DNA of 64,000 nucleotides, taken from the NCBI GenBank assembly GCA_012103315.1, contig WLWZ01000010.1:62001-126000 (forward strand), read 5' to 3'. The stretch's first letter is position 1; each line of letters begins with the position of its first letter. This DNA is from Alphaproteobacteria bacterium. GTDB lineage: Bacteria; Pseudomonadota; Alphaproteobacteria; MPNO01; UBA2964. The notes under the pieces are model-generated. The model worked only from the letters and a program-made list of their open reading frames with translations, searched no databases and was not told the origin of the DNA. The position numbers and the translations under genes were made by a program. Below, one piece after another: positions 1-7,274 of the stretch.

Positions 1-64
1 TGCCAGTTAAACGGCGTTGATCTTCATTGCGCAGCAGCGGCTTGCCGATTGCTTTCGTATTCAT
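1..64 (-). CDS. Xanthine dehydrogenase/CoxL-family large subunit, N-terminal fragment at window edge
   Basis: Only the first 21 codons are inside the window; the gene runs off the left edge. It is too short for the ORF track. An ATG at 64 (minus strand), preceded by AAGG four bases upstream, opens a frame reading MNTKAIGKPLLRNEDQRRLTG. This matches the N-terminus of the two full-length molybdenum hydroxylase large subunits elsewhere in the window, which begin with the same G-x-P-x-x-R-x-E-D-x-R-x-x-T-G pattern. Members bind the molybdopterin cofactor and hydroxylate heteroaromatic, aldehyde or similar substrates. The family call rests on this signature alone; substrate and integrity are unknown. 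Confidence 0.72.
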   Translation of the reverse strand, partial: MNTKAIGKPLLRNEDQRRLTG

Positions 65-153
65 AACCTTTGTACCCCGTTTTCGGCCTGTTATTCGACC
101 TTGTTCTGTATCGCTAAAGGCTACGTGTCCAAATCCAATCGATCAAGGTGAGG

Positions 154-831
154 TCACTTCTGGATAAAAGGTGGCGGTGGATCGAGTTTTGTCCGATCAT
201 CATTGCCGGGTCGTAACGTGATTTTTGGCACCTTGTTGTCGCGCCTTAGCATGTTGTGGAGCTTGTCCCACAAGCGTTTGATGCCGCGAAAAATCTTCGG
301 CATTAACCAGATAGACAGCGCGACAAAAATCGCGAGCAGGATCAGGAATACGGTGGGATTTAGTGCTACCAGCGTCACGCCGCCGATCACCAACCCGTCT
401 TCTACAACCGATGCTGTCCAGTTGGAAAAGGGTTCTGGTGATGTGTTGATTAAGATTCGCATTCCGGCCTTGACTGCATGGCTGCCGGCCGCAACGCCGC
501 AGCCTAACAACAATGCGGCAAGCTGAATTTCCGGGCTGACATCGCCAACGGCCCCGGCAGCAAGTGCGGCTCCGGCCGGGATGCGGATAAAAGTATGGAG
601 TGTGTCCCATGTGCTGTCGACGCCGGGAATCTTGTCGGCGACGAATTCGACGCAATACATAAAACCTGCTGCAGCGATGACCACAGGATGTTGCAGCAGC
701 TGTAAATCTGGCGGTAAGTCCAGATTGCCAGTGACGCCCAGGATGCCGAGGGTCGCGACTGCGGCATAAAGATTAAGGCCACTTGCCCAAGCGACGCCAA
801 GCGCTAAGGTAATTGCTGCAGAAAGTTCCAT
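154..831 (-). CDS. DUF4126-family membrane protein
   Basis: This 225-residue protein is rich in alanine, glycine and leucine, with several hydrophobic segments (roughly residues 5-35, 48-62, 85-120 and 145-178). It ends in a basic cytoplasmic-looking tail (K/R-rich, about 180-225). The pattern, including the GLNLYAAV segment near the start and the central region with SHAVKAG, fits the DUF4126 family of bacterial inner-membrane proteins of unknown function. It stands alone on the minus strand between the partial molybdenum hydroxylase and the divergently transcribed glyoxalase gene. No catalytic motif is visible. Function is unknown; the family call is from memory of the pattern. Confidence 0.75.
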   Translation of the reverse strand: MELSAAITLALGVAWASGLNLYAAVATLGILGVTGNLDLPPDLQLLQHPVVIAAAGFMYCVEFVADKIPGVDSTWDTLHTFIRIPAGAALAAGAVGDVSPEIQLAALLLGCGVAAGSHAVKAGMRILINTSPEPFSNWTASVVEDGLVIGGVTLVALNPTVFLILLAIFVALSIWLMPKIFRGIKRLWDKLHNMLRRDNKVPKITLRPGNDDRTKLDPPPPFIQK

Positions 832-990
832 TACTCACTCTACTCCAGTTCTTACCGTAAAGGTTGGCGTCCAACCCCCAGAATACAAGTCTATTGATGA
901 TCTTGTCATCGATAGTCGCGAAGGCGTAGCCTTGTTTCATATTATAATCCAGTTTCACGGAATGGTGCCATGGCACACGGAAACAATGGA

Positions 991-1380
991 ATGAAAATCC
1001 GACACACGATGATCCGCGTTGCGGATTTGCAGCGATCTGTAGATTTTTACACGCAACATCTTGGCATGGACTTAATGCGGCAACGTGAGAGTGAGGTGCG
1101 GGGAGAGCGTGTCGCCTATGTTGGCTATGGCGATGAAGACAGCAATCATGCGCTAGAAATTGTCGAGATGATGGAGCCGCCGGCGGAGTATGTTCATGGT
1201 AATACGTACGGCCATGTCGCGCTTTTGGTGACAAATGTTCAAGAAAAGAGTGATCGCTTAAAAAACGCCGGTGTTGAATTCGCCCATGAACCGCATCAAA
1301 CCCGACCTGATAATCCCAACATGATCGCCTTTATCAAAGACCCTGATGGCTACGAGATAGAGCTTACAGAGCGACGATAG
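991..1380 (+). CDS. gloA: Lactoylglutathione lyase (glyoxalase I)
   Basis: Glyoxalase I isomerises the hemithioacetal of methylglyoxal and glutathione to S-lactoylglutathione in the cytoplasm. The 129-residue product begins MKIRHTMIRVADLQRS, closely resembling the E. coli enzyme. The four metal ligands are present: His5, Glu56, His75 (in YGHVAL) and Glu124 (in YEIELTE). The ORF track starts 21 bases upstream at 970, which would add seven residues with no family counterpart. Both ATGs have a GGAA-type ribosome site, so the start is chosen by homology. It is followed after 18 bases by a TfoX-domain gene on the same strand. Confidence 0.92.
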   Translation: MKIRHTMIRVADLQRSVDFYTQHLGMDLMRQRESEVRGERVAYVGYGDEDSNHALEIVEMMEPPAEYVHGNTYGHVALLVTNVQEKSDRLKNAGVEFAHEPHQTRPDNPNMIAFIKDPDGYEIELTERR

Positions 1381-1398
1381 GGTGGCTGGTTTTTTAGC

Positions 1399-1728
1399 AT
1401 GGGTAAAATTTCCGAAATGCGGAATTTGGGTCCAACCTCGGAAGAAGATTTCAAGGCGGCTGGGATTCACGACGCCGCTAAAATAGTCAAACTTGGTCCC
1501 AAAAAAGCTTTTAATCGGATGCTGGAAGGCAGAATGAAGCGCGGTAAAAGCGTTAAGTGCTGTAATGCGCTTTATTTATATGCAATTTACGGCGCTATTC
1601 ATGATGTCGACTGGCGACAAATTCCAGCAAAGAAACAGGACGAATTTAAGGCCTATACCAAAGCCCTAAGGGACTCTGGGAAAATTGATTTAATCGAAAA
1701 TGGTGTCGTAGACCCGTCTTCTGAATAG
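1399..1728 (+). CDS. TfoX/Sxy C-terminal domain protein
   Basis: This 109-residue protein carries the helical TfoX C-terminal domain across most of its length (about residues 5-98). Recognisable elements are MRNLGPTSEEDFKAAGI near the start and the later ALYLYAIYGAIH...WRQIPAKKQDEF stretch. In Haemophilus and E. coli, TfoX/Sxy is a competence regulator, but stand-alone C-terminal domains in alphaproteobacteria have no established role, so no competence function is claimed. It lies 18 bases after gloA and is probably co-transcribed. It converges on a minus-strand lipoprotein gene with only five bases between the stop codons. Confidence 0.8.
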   Translation: MGKISEMRNLGPTSEEDFKAAGIHDAAKIVKLGPKKAFNRMLEGRMKRGKSVKCCNALYLYAIYGAIHDVDWRQIPAKKQDEFKAYTKALRDSGKIDLIENGVVDPSSE

Positions 1729-1733
1729 CTATT

Positions 1734-2129
1734 TTAACTCGTCCATTCGCTGAGTTTGCCATCGTTGAATATGGCGCGCGAGTTGAAGATTTCCTCCAGC
1801 AACGGAAAATTGGTGTCTTCATCGGGCGTGTCGCAGCTATGCGGCCAGCCGCAACCAAAGAACCATTGCTCAGACTGAGCACTATAACGCTGTATGTAAG
1901 CAGGTTTGCCCCAGGCGGCGATGATTTGCTCTTTGGTCATACCCTTATGTAACTCCATTCGTCCAATGGCGCGGGCGATAGGGGGGGAGAGTGAAGGGTT
2001 TGCCGCTAGGTATGACTGTGTACGTTCATGTGCAACCGTGTGATCGCTTTTGAAATTTTCACTGGAACAGCCAACGACAAAGATGCTGGCAACAGCAATG
2101 ATACCGATATTTTGAGCCGAAACCGTCAT
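1734..2129 (-). CDS. Putative lipoprotein with SmpA/OmlA-like region
   Basis: The 131-residue product has a short signal peptide ending in a lipobox, VVGC, with the modified cysteine at position 21. A secreted, lipid-anchored envelope protein is therefore likely. The segment ELHKGMTKEQIIAAWGKP (about 60-77) resembles the conserved core of SmpA/OmlA/BamE-like lipoproteins, which help outer-membrane protein assembly. The rest, including a Cys-containing WFFGCGWPHSC stretch, does not match BamE, so membership in that family is tentative. No partner gene adjoins it; the downstream neighbour converges. Confidence 0.7.
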   Translation of the reverse strand: MTVSAQNIGIIAVASIFVVGCSSENFKSDHTVAHERTQSYLAANPSLSPPIARAIGRMELHKGMTKEQIIAAWGKPAYIQRYSAQSEQWFFGCGWPHSCDTPDEDTNFPLLEEIFNSRAIFNDGKLSEWTS

Positions 2130-2224
2130 TTCATTCTTCCACCTTTAATACGGCAATTCACTAAGATATGGGCTGTGAATGATGTAATAATAGCCCAAGC
2201 ACGAAAAATTGAGAGCATGTTTTG

Positions 2225-3043
2225 TTAGACGACGGGTTTCTCGTCGAGGATTGTCATGCGCCTTAGCAACCGTCGTTTCTCGGGGTCATAATGCTGACGG
2301 GCGTGAGCTGTGCATCGATTATCCCATAAGACCAAATCGTTCACCTGCCAGACATGTTCATAGATATTGTGCGGGCTTTCGATGAGATCAAACAGGTAGG
2401 TGAGGATTTCGTCGCTCTCTTCTTTTTTGACGTCGTTGATCCGGATCGTCATCAAACGGTTTACATAGACTGACTTTCGACCAGTTTCGGAATGGGTACG
2501 TATCACGGGGTGAGAATATTGTGGCGCGTCAGGGTCAATTTGGTCTGGCCGCAGGCTTGGATTGGTCGCGTAATTGAAATAGTTGAGCGCAGTTTTACCT
2601 TCGAGGCGGTCTTTCCATTTATCGCTTAACTGGTCATAGACAGCGCAACAGTTTGCAAAGCTGGTATTACCGCCAATGTCAGGAATTTCGATGGAATAGA
2701 GTGTCGAGGCTTTACAGGGATGTTCTGAATAAGCCTGATCATAATGGAACATCATCTCACCAATCTGGACGGCAGTCGCGACGTTGGGATCTTCTTTATT
2801 GGTGACGAATAAGAATTTCGAATCTGTGTTTTGTGATTTGAGACCTGCGATCTCGCCAAAGGTTCGACAAAATCTCTCCTGCTCCTCTTCGGTGAGCTCT
2901 TGCCCGCGGAGGAGCAGAACCATGTGGTCCTGCCATGCTTGTTTCAGAGCTTGCGTGTCGTCCGTCGATAATTCCTGAGTTAAATCGAGTCCCGATATAG
3001 CGGCGCCCGCTGCGTCTGAAAGTTTTTCTACATTTATTGCCAT
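2225..3043 (-). CDS. TauD/TfdA-family Fe(II)/2-oxoglutarate dioxygenase
   Basis: Enzymes of this family hydroxylate small organic substrates (taurine, 2,4-D, gamma-butyrobetaine and others) using Fe(II), O2 and 2-oxoglutarate. The iron-binding facial triad is visible: His100 and Asp102 in FHYD, and His247 in CTAHAR. It is followed by the arginine-rich RRLLRR segment that binds 2-oxoglutarate. The ORF track extends to 3109, but the ATG at 3043 (MAINVEKLSDAAGAAISG) matches the family start and gives 272 residues. The gene is divergent from an ornithine-cyclodeaminase homologue 86 bases away, so a shared control region is likely. Substrate is unknown. Confidence 0.88.
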   Translation of the reverse strand: MAINVEKLSDAAGAAISGLDLTQELSTDDTQALKQAWQDHMVLLLRGQELTEEEQERFCRTFGEIAGLKSQNTDSKFLFVTNKEDPNVATAVQIGEMMFHYDQAYSEHPCKASTLYSIEIPDIGGNTSFANCCAVYDQLSDKWKDRLEGKTALNYFNYATNPSLRPDQIDPDAPQYSHPVIRTHSETGRKSVYVNRLMTIRINDVKKEESDEILTYLFDLIESPHNIYEHVWQVNDLVLWDNRCTAHARQHYDPEKRRLLRRMTILDEKPVV

Positions 3044-3129
3044 GGTGCCTGTTGCCCTGTTGGGTTTATCATTTGTCTCGAAATTTAATTTTGGGGCCCG
3101 TCCCCGCAAGAAAATACAGGGAGAACCAG

Positions 3130-4188
3130 TTGGCCATTATAATTAGCGACGACGACGTGCGGAAGCACCTAACAATGGCCGAATGTATCGAGGCTATGGA
3201 TGTCTGTTTTGGCGATTTTGCTGAAGGCAAGGCGAAGACTTTGCCCCGATTGCGCTACCGAGTTGATGCACCCAATGATTCAGGGCGCGAATATTTCGCC
3301 AATGTTCATATCGGTGCGGTTCCAACCTATGGCATGGCATGCGTTCGCGCAGGCTCAAACATGTTGGTAAAAGGCGGTGCGCCGGGCCGCAAAACGATGA
3401 GCAGCCCGGATTCCACGAACTGGACGGTGATTATCCTCTATGACCTGAATACGGCAGAACTGGTCGCCTTTATGCATGAATCACATTTGAGCGGTGTGCG
3501 GGTTGGTGCGACCACGGGCGTTGCTGTCGACAAAATTGCCCGTGATGATGTGGCAGAACTCGGGCTTTTCGGCACTGGCCGGCAGGCGCGTGCAAATTGT
3601 GAAGCAATTTGCACGGCGCGGCCTTCGATAAAAAGAGTGAAGGTCTACAGTCCGACACAGGCGAACCGGGAGGCTTTTCCGAGCCAGGTGCAATTGGATG
3701 GCGTTGAGATTATCCCGGTAGATACCTCTGACGAGGTCGTTGCTGGGGTTGATATTGTCTGCTCCATGACGAACTCGACCTCGCCAACCTTCGATGGCAA
3801 TCTTCTGGAAGATGGCCAGATGGTCATTTCAGTTGCCAATTCGGACGTGACCTTGAAACGCCATGAGGTCGACGAAACCACGTTCACCCGGGCATCTGAT
3901 GTCATCATCAATGATTGGGACAGTGTTGTGTCGAACCAACAGACGGAACTTCTTGATCTGATCGAAAGCGGTGCGGTCGATCGCGACCGTATCTACGAGC
4001 TTGGGTCACTTTGTACGGGGGAGGTCACCGTCAAACAAACGCATGACAACATTGTTTATTACAAGAATAACACCGGGCTTGGGATGCAGTTCGCTGCAGC
4101 TGGCGCTGTGGTCTATAACAAGATGAAGAACGCTGATACCAATCGGGTAGTGCCGCCGGAATGGCTGGCCGCAGAGGAATACGCCTGA
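3130..4188 (+). CDS. Ornithine cyclodeaminase / mu-crystallin family protein
   Basis: This family covers ornithine cyclodeaminase, alanine dehydrogenase and ketimine or imino-acid reductases. All use NAD(P) bound in a Rossmann fold. The nucleotide loop is seen as LFGTGRQARANCEA at about residue 147, preceded by the GVRVGATTGVAVD motif. The ORF track starts at 3037 with a translated upstream region that looks non-coding. A TTG at 3130 preceded by AGGGAG at proper spacing gives a natural N-terminus, AIIISDDDVRKHLTMAEC, and 352 residues. It is followed by an aldo/keto reductase after 15 bases, suggesting an operon. The actual substrate cannot be read from the sequence. Confidence 0.87.
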   Translation: MAIIISDDDVRKHLTMAECIEAMDVCFGDFAEGKAKTLPRLRYRVDAPNDSGREYFANVHIGAVPTYGMACVRAGSNMLVKGGAPGRKTMSSPDSTNWTVIILYDLNTAELVAFMHESHLSGVRVGATTGVAVDKIARDDVAELGLFGTGRQARANCEAICTARPSIKRVKVYSPTQANREAFPSQVQLDGVEIIPVDTSDEVVAGVDIVCSMTNSTSPTFDGNLLEDGQMVISVANSDVTLKRHEVDETTFTRASDVIINDWDSVVSNQQTELLDLIESGAVDRDRIYELGSLCTGEVTVKQTHDNIVYYKNNTGLGMQFAAAGAVVYNKMKNADTNRVVPPEWLAAEEYA

Positions 4189-4203
4189 TCGACGGAGATA
4201 GGC

Positions 4204-5193
4204 ATGCAGTATCGTGAATTTGGGCATTCTGGAATCAAGCTATCCCGCATCGGGCTTGGCTGTTTCAGTATGTCTGGCGCATACGGTGCGGCGGATGATG
4301 ACGAGTCGATTGCGACAATTCACCAAGCAATGGAACGTGGTGTCAATCTGCTCGATAGCTCTGCGCGCTATGGTGGGGGGCACAATCACCGACTGATCGG
4401 CGAAGCAATTAAGGGACGCAGAGACCAGATCTTTATCCATTCCAAGACCGGGACAATTCGAGATTCTAATGACCGTAGTGTCGCTGAAGGGAGCGGTAGG
4501 CCAGACCGGTTGCGCCAAATTTGCGAAATGAGTCTGAAGAATCTTGGCGTCGATTATCTTGATGCGATGTGTCAGTCGCGTGTCGATCCGTCAATTCCAA
4601 TAGAGGAGTCCGTCGGTGCAGTGGCGCGTTTGGTCGAAGAGGGCAAGGTTCGTTTTATTGGATTGTCAGAGGCGGCGCCGGATACCGTGCGTCGCGCCTC
4701 AAAAGTGCATCCAATTGTTTCTCTGCAGTACGAATATTCCTTATGGACCCGCGATGTTGAAGAGGGACATCGCGATGCGTGTGACGAGCTGGGCATGGCG
4801 CTGATGGCCTATGCACCACTTGGGTATGGTTTTTTGGCTGGCGTAATTGATAAAGCAGGCTCTCAGTCAGAAGACGACATACGGGGAAAATTCCCTAGGT
4901 TCTACGAAGAGAACTTTGACGCCAATCGTCAACGCGTTGCTCGACTGGAGTCTGTGGCCGCTGATAGGGGCACGACGGCGGCGCAAATCGCCATTGCCTG
5001 GGTCCTGGCGCAAGATGATAGTGTATTTCCGATACCAGGCTGTAAAAGCCGCAAGCATCTTGATGAGAATCTCGATGCTGTTGATATCGAACTTACGTCA
5101 GAAGATATCGTGCGATTGGATGAGATATTTCCGAAAGACGCTGCTGCTGGGACGCGGTATCCGCCCGGCGGTATGCAACGGGTAAATTTATAA
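4204..5193 (+). CDS. Aldo/keto reductase with altered catalytic tetrad
   Basis: The 329-residue protein is a full-length AKR of the AKR13/YakC-like type. It has the usual RIGLGCFSMSG start, the Asp...Tyr region (LLDSSARYG), the catalytic-lysine strand (IHSKTG), the GLSEA strand and the C-terminal WVLAQDDSVFPIPGCKSRKHL cofactor segment. Relatives reduce carbonyls with NADPH. The position normally holding the catalytic histidine (QHRVDP) reads QSRVDP here, with Ser125. Loss of this histidine usually weakens carbonyl reduction and is found in AKRs with other activities, so ordinary reductase function is uncertain. It lies 15 bases after the OCD homologue. Confidence 0.9.
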   Translation: MQYREFGHSGIKLSRIGLGCFSMSGAYGAADDDESIATIHQAMERGVNLLDSSARYGGGHNHRLIGEAIKGRRDQIFIHSKTGTIRDSNDRSVAEGSGRPDRLRQICEMSLKNLGVDYLDAMCQSRVDPSIPIEESVGAVARLVEEGKVRFIGLSEAAPDTVRRASKVHPIVSLQYEYSLWTRDVEEGHRDACDELGMALMAYAPLGYGFLAGVIDKAGSQSEDDIRGKFPRFYEENFDANRQRVARLESVAADRGTTAAQIAIAWVLAQDDSVFPIPGCKSRKHLDENLDAVDIELTSEDIVRLDEIFPKDAAAGTRYPPGGMQRVNL

Positions 5194-5208
5194 ATCCAAA
5201 TATTTGAA

Positions 5209-7239
5209 ATGGTGTCTAACACAAACCTATCTATTTCGCAGGCCATCGCGTTAGGGAAGCAGCATCACAGCGCGGGTGACCTGCAGAAGGCTCATGATAT
5301 TTATCGGCAGGTCTTGCAGGCTGATCCAAAACAAGCCGAAGCGTTGCACTATCTTGGCCTTGTTGCCTATCAGGTTGGTAAACCCGAGGATGCGGTTGGG
5401 TTGATTACAAAGGCATTGGCATTAGACGAAAATGTCGCCGAAGCGCACAACCATCTTGGCCTGTGTTTACATTCCGTAGGTCGGCTTGATCAAGCTGTTG
5501 CAAGTTTTCGAAAAGCGATCGAGGTTGATCCGGAATTTGCCGAGGCCTTTAGCAATCTCGCCAGCGTTTTCAATGATCAGGGTGATGTCGATGAAGCAGT
5601 GGCAAATTATCGTCGCGCTCTACAGCTGAATCCGAAATCGGCTCTGACCTATTATAACTTTGCAGCGGCCCTCAACGATGCGGGCCGATTTGAAGAAGCA
5701 GGCGAGAATTATCGTATCGCGCTTACAATTAATCCCAGCTTTGCAGAAGCCCACAATAATCTCGGCGGCGTTTATATGAATTTGCGACACGTTGATGAAG
5801 CCGAGGCCTGCTACCGCAAGGCAATTGAAATTCAACCAGAATTTTCGGAGGCGCATAACAATTTGGGTAATGCCTGTCGTGAGAAAGGCTGGTTGGATGA
5901 GGCCGTTGAGAACTACCAAAAGTCCATATTACTCGATCCGGAGTTCTCGGAAGCCTATCGAAACCTTGGGTCGGTCTATAAAGACCAAAGCAAAATAAGT
6001 AACGCAGTTGATGCCTATAACACCGCGATAAAGTTAAATCCCGAAGGCGCAGAAGCTTGCACAAATCTTGGCGAACTCTATGAGTTGGTGTCTCAGCTTG
6101 ATGAGGCAGAGGCTTGTTTCGAGAACGCGCTAGCCATTTCGCCGGGCTATCCAAATGCCACTATTGGCTTGTCGGTCATAAAACGTCGTCGCGGTGAAAC
6201 CCAACAAGCAATCGATCTCTTAGAGGGCATTCCCGAAGAAGATTTGTCCGTGACGAATGGCTATCGTGTCCGGTTTGAACTCGGCAAACTCTATGATCTG
6301 CTGGGCAAAACTGATGAGGCGTTTAACCACCTGGTGCAAGGTAACCGGCTTCAGTTCGATAGTCGTGCAACTAATGTTCGACCGGAAGAATATGTTGAGT
6401 TGATTGATTCCATTGCGAAGACGACGACTACCGCACTCGCGGTGGCTATTCAGTCAAAGGATGTTAGCAAAGAATTTGAAACTCCGGTTTTTTTGGTCGG
6501 TTTTCCACGATCTGGTACGACCCTGCTTGATCAGATTCTCGATTCTCATCCACGCCTACAGGTGATGGAAGAACGGCCAGCGCTCGACAGCGCTGTCGCT
6601 GAAATTGGCGGTTACCCGGACGCTATCGCGAATTTGAGTGACGATGATTTATACAGCTTACGCAGTCAGTATTTTGAGGTCGTTGATCAGTATATGGATC
6701 GCAAGGCGGATACGATCCTTGTCGATAAACTCCCTCTGAACATTATTCACACGGCCCTTATTGCAAAGTTGTTTCCAGACGCCAGAATAATTCTGGCGAT
6801 GCGCCATCCTTGTGACGTTGTTCTCAGTAATTTTATGCAGATGTTCCAACTCAACAATGCGATGGGGAATTTCTACAGCGTTGGACAGGCGTCCAAGTTA
6901 TATGACCGGGTTATGGGGTTGTGGCTGCGCAGCGCGGAGTTGTTGCCGCTGAACGTCCATCTGAGTCGGTATGAAGATTTGGTCCTCGATGTTGAAGGGT
7001 CGGCGCACTCATTACTAGAATTCTTGGATGTCGGCTGGGACGATGCGGTGCTAGATCACACGGCACATGCGCGTCAACGAGGGAAGATCAACACACCCAG
7101 CTATTCACAAGTAACCGAACCAATATATCAGCGCGCGCGCTTTCGTTGGCTACGCTATGAGTCCCAGTTGTCAGCCGTTCTAGATGTTTTGGAACCTTAT
7201 GCCATCGCATTCGGCTATCCAAAGTTTTCCGAAATTTAA
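5209..7239 (+). CDS. TPR repeat - sulfotransferase fusion protein
   Basis: The 676-residue protein has about nine tandem tetratricopeptide repeats (roughly residues 10-330; repeated motifs such as AEAHNNLGNACREKG and ..EAVENYQKSILLDP). A short linker follows, then a sulfotransferase domain of the Sulfotransfer_3 type. The PAPS-binding loop is VGFPRSGTTLLDQIL near residue 428 and the 3'-phosphate site is LAMRHPCDVVLSNF near 526. Such fusions probably transfer sulfate from PAPS to a protein, glycan or small acceptor presented by the TPR scaffold. No signal peptide is apparent. It starts 15 bases after the aldo/keto reductase but has a weak ribosome site. The acceptor is unknown. Confidence 0.9.
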   Translation: MVSNTNLSISQAIALGKQHHSAGDLQKAHDIYRQVLQADPKQAEALHYLGLVAYQVGKPEDAVGLITKALALDENVAEAHNHLGLCLHSVGRLDQAVASFRKAIEVDPEFAEAFSNLASVFNDQGDVDEAVANYRRALQLNPKSALTYYNFAAALNDAGRFEEAGENYRIALTINPSFAEAHNNLGGVYMNLRHVDEAEACYRKAIEIQPEFSEAHNNLGNACREKGWLDEAVENYQKSILLDPEFSEAYRNLGSVYKDQSKISNAVDAYNTAIKLNPEGAEACTNLGELYELVSQLDEAEACFENALAISPGYPNATIGLSVIKRRRGETQQAIDLLEGIPEEDLSVTNGYRVRFELGKLYDLLGKTDEAFNHLVQGNRLQFDSRATNVRPEEYVELIDSIAKTTTTALAVAIQSKDVSKEFETPVFLVGFPRSGTTLLDQILDSHPRLQVMEERPALDSAVAEIGGYPDAIANLSDDDLYSLRSQYFEVVDQYMDRKADTILVDKLPLNIIHTALIAKLFPDARIILAMRHPCDVVLSNFMQMFQLNNAMGNFYSVGQASKLYDRVMGLWLRSAELLPLNVHLSRYEDLVLDVEGSAHSLLEFLDVGWDDAVLDHTAHARQRGKINTPSYSQVTEPIYQRARFRWLRYESQLSAVLDVLEPYAIAFGYPKFSEI

Positions 7240-7274
7240 GTGACTAGAACCATCTCTGGATGGGCCATTTGTTA

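Noticed and set aside
200-655. 151-residue minus-strand ORF inside the DUF4126 gene
   Set aside because: It is a shadow frame of the 154-831 gene, rich in Arg and His with no family pattern.
773-1234. 153-residue minus-strand ORF overlapping gloA
   Set aside because: It is antisense to glyoxalase I, which has its full set of metal ligands; the sequence is low-complexity and unlike a protein.
6781-6800. Palindrome GCCAGAATAATTCTGGC
   Set aside because: It lies within the coding sequence of the TPR-sulfotransferase, encoding conserved residues near the PAPS site, so it is probably incidental.
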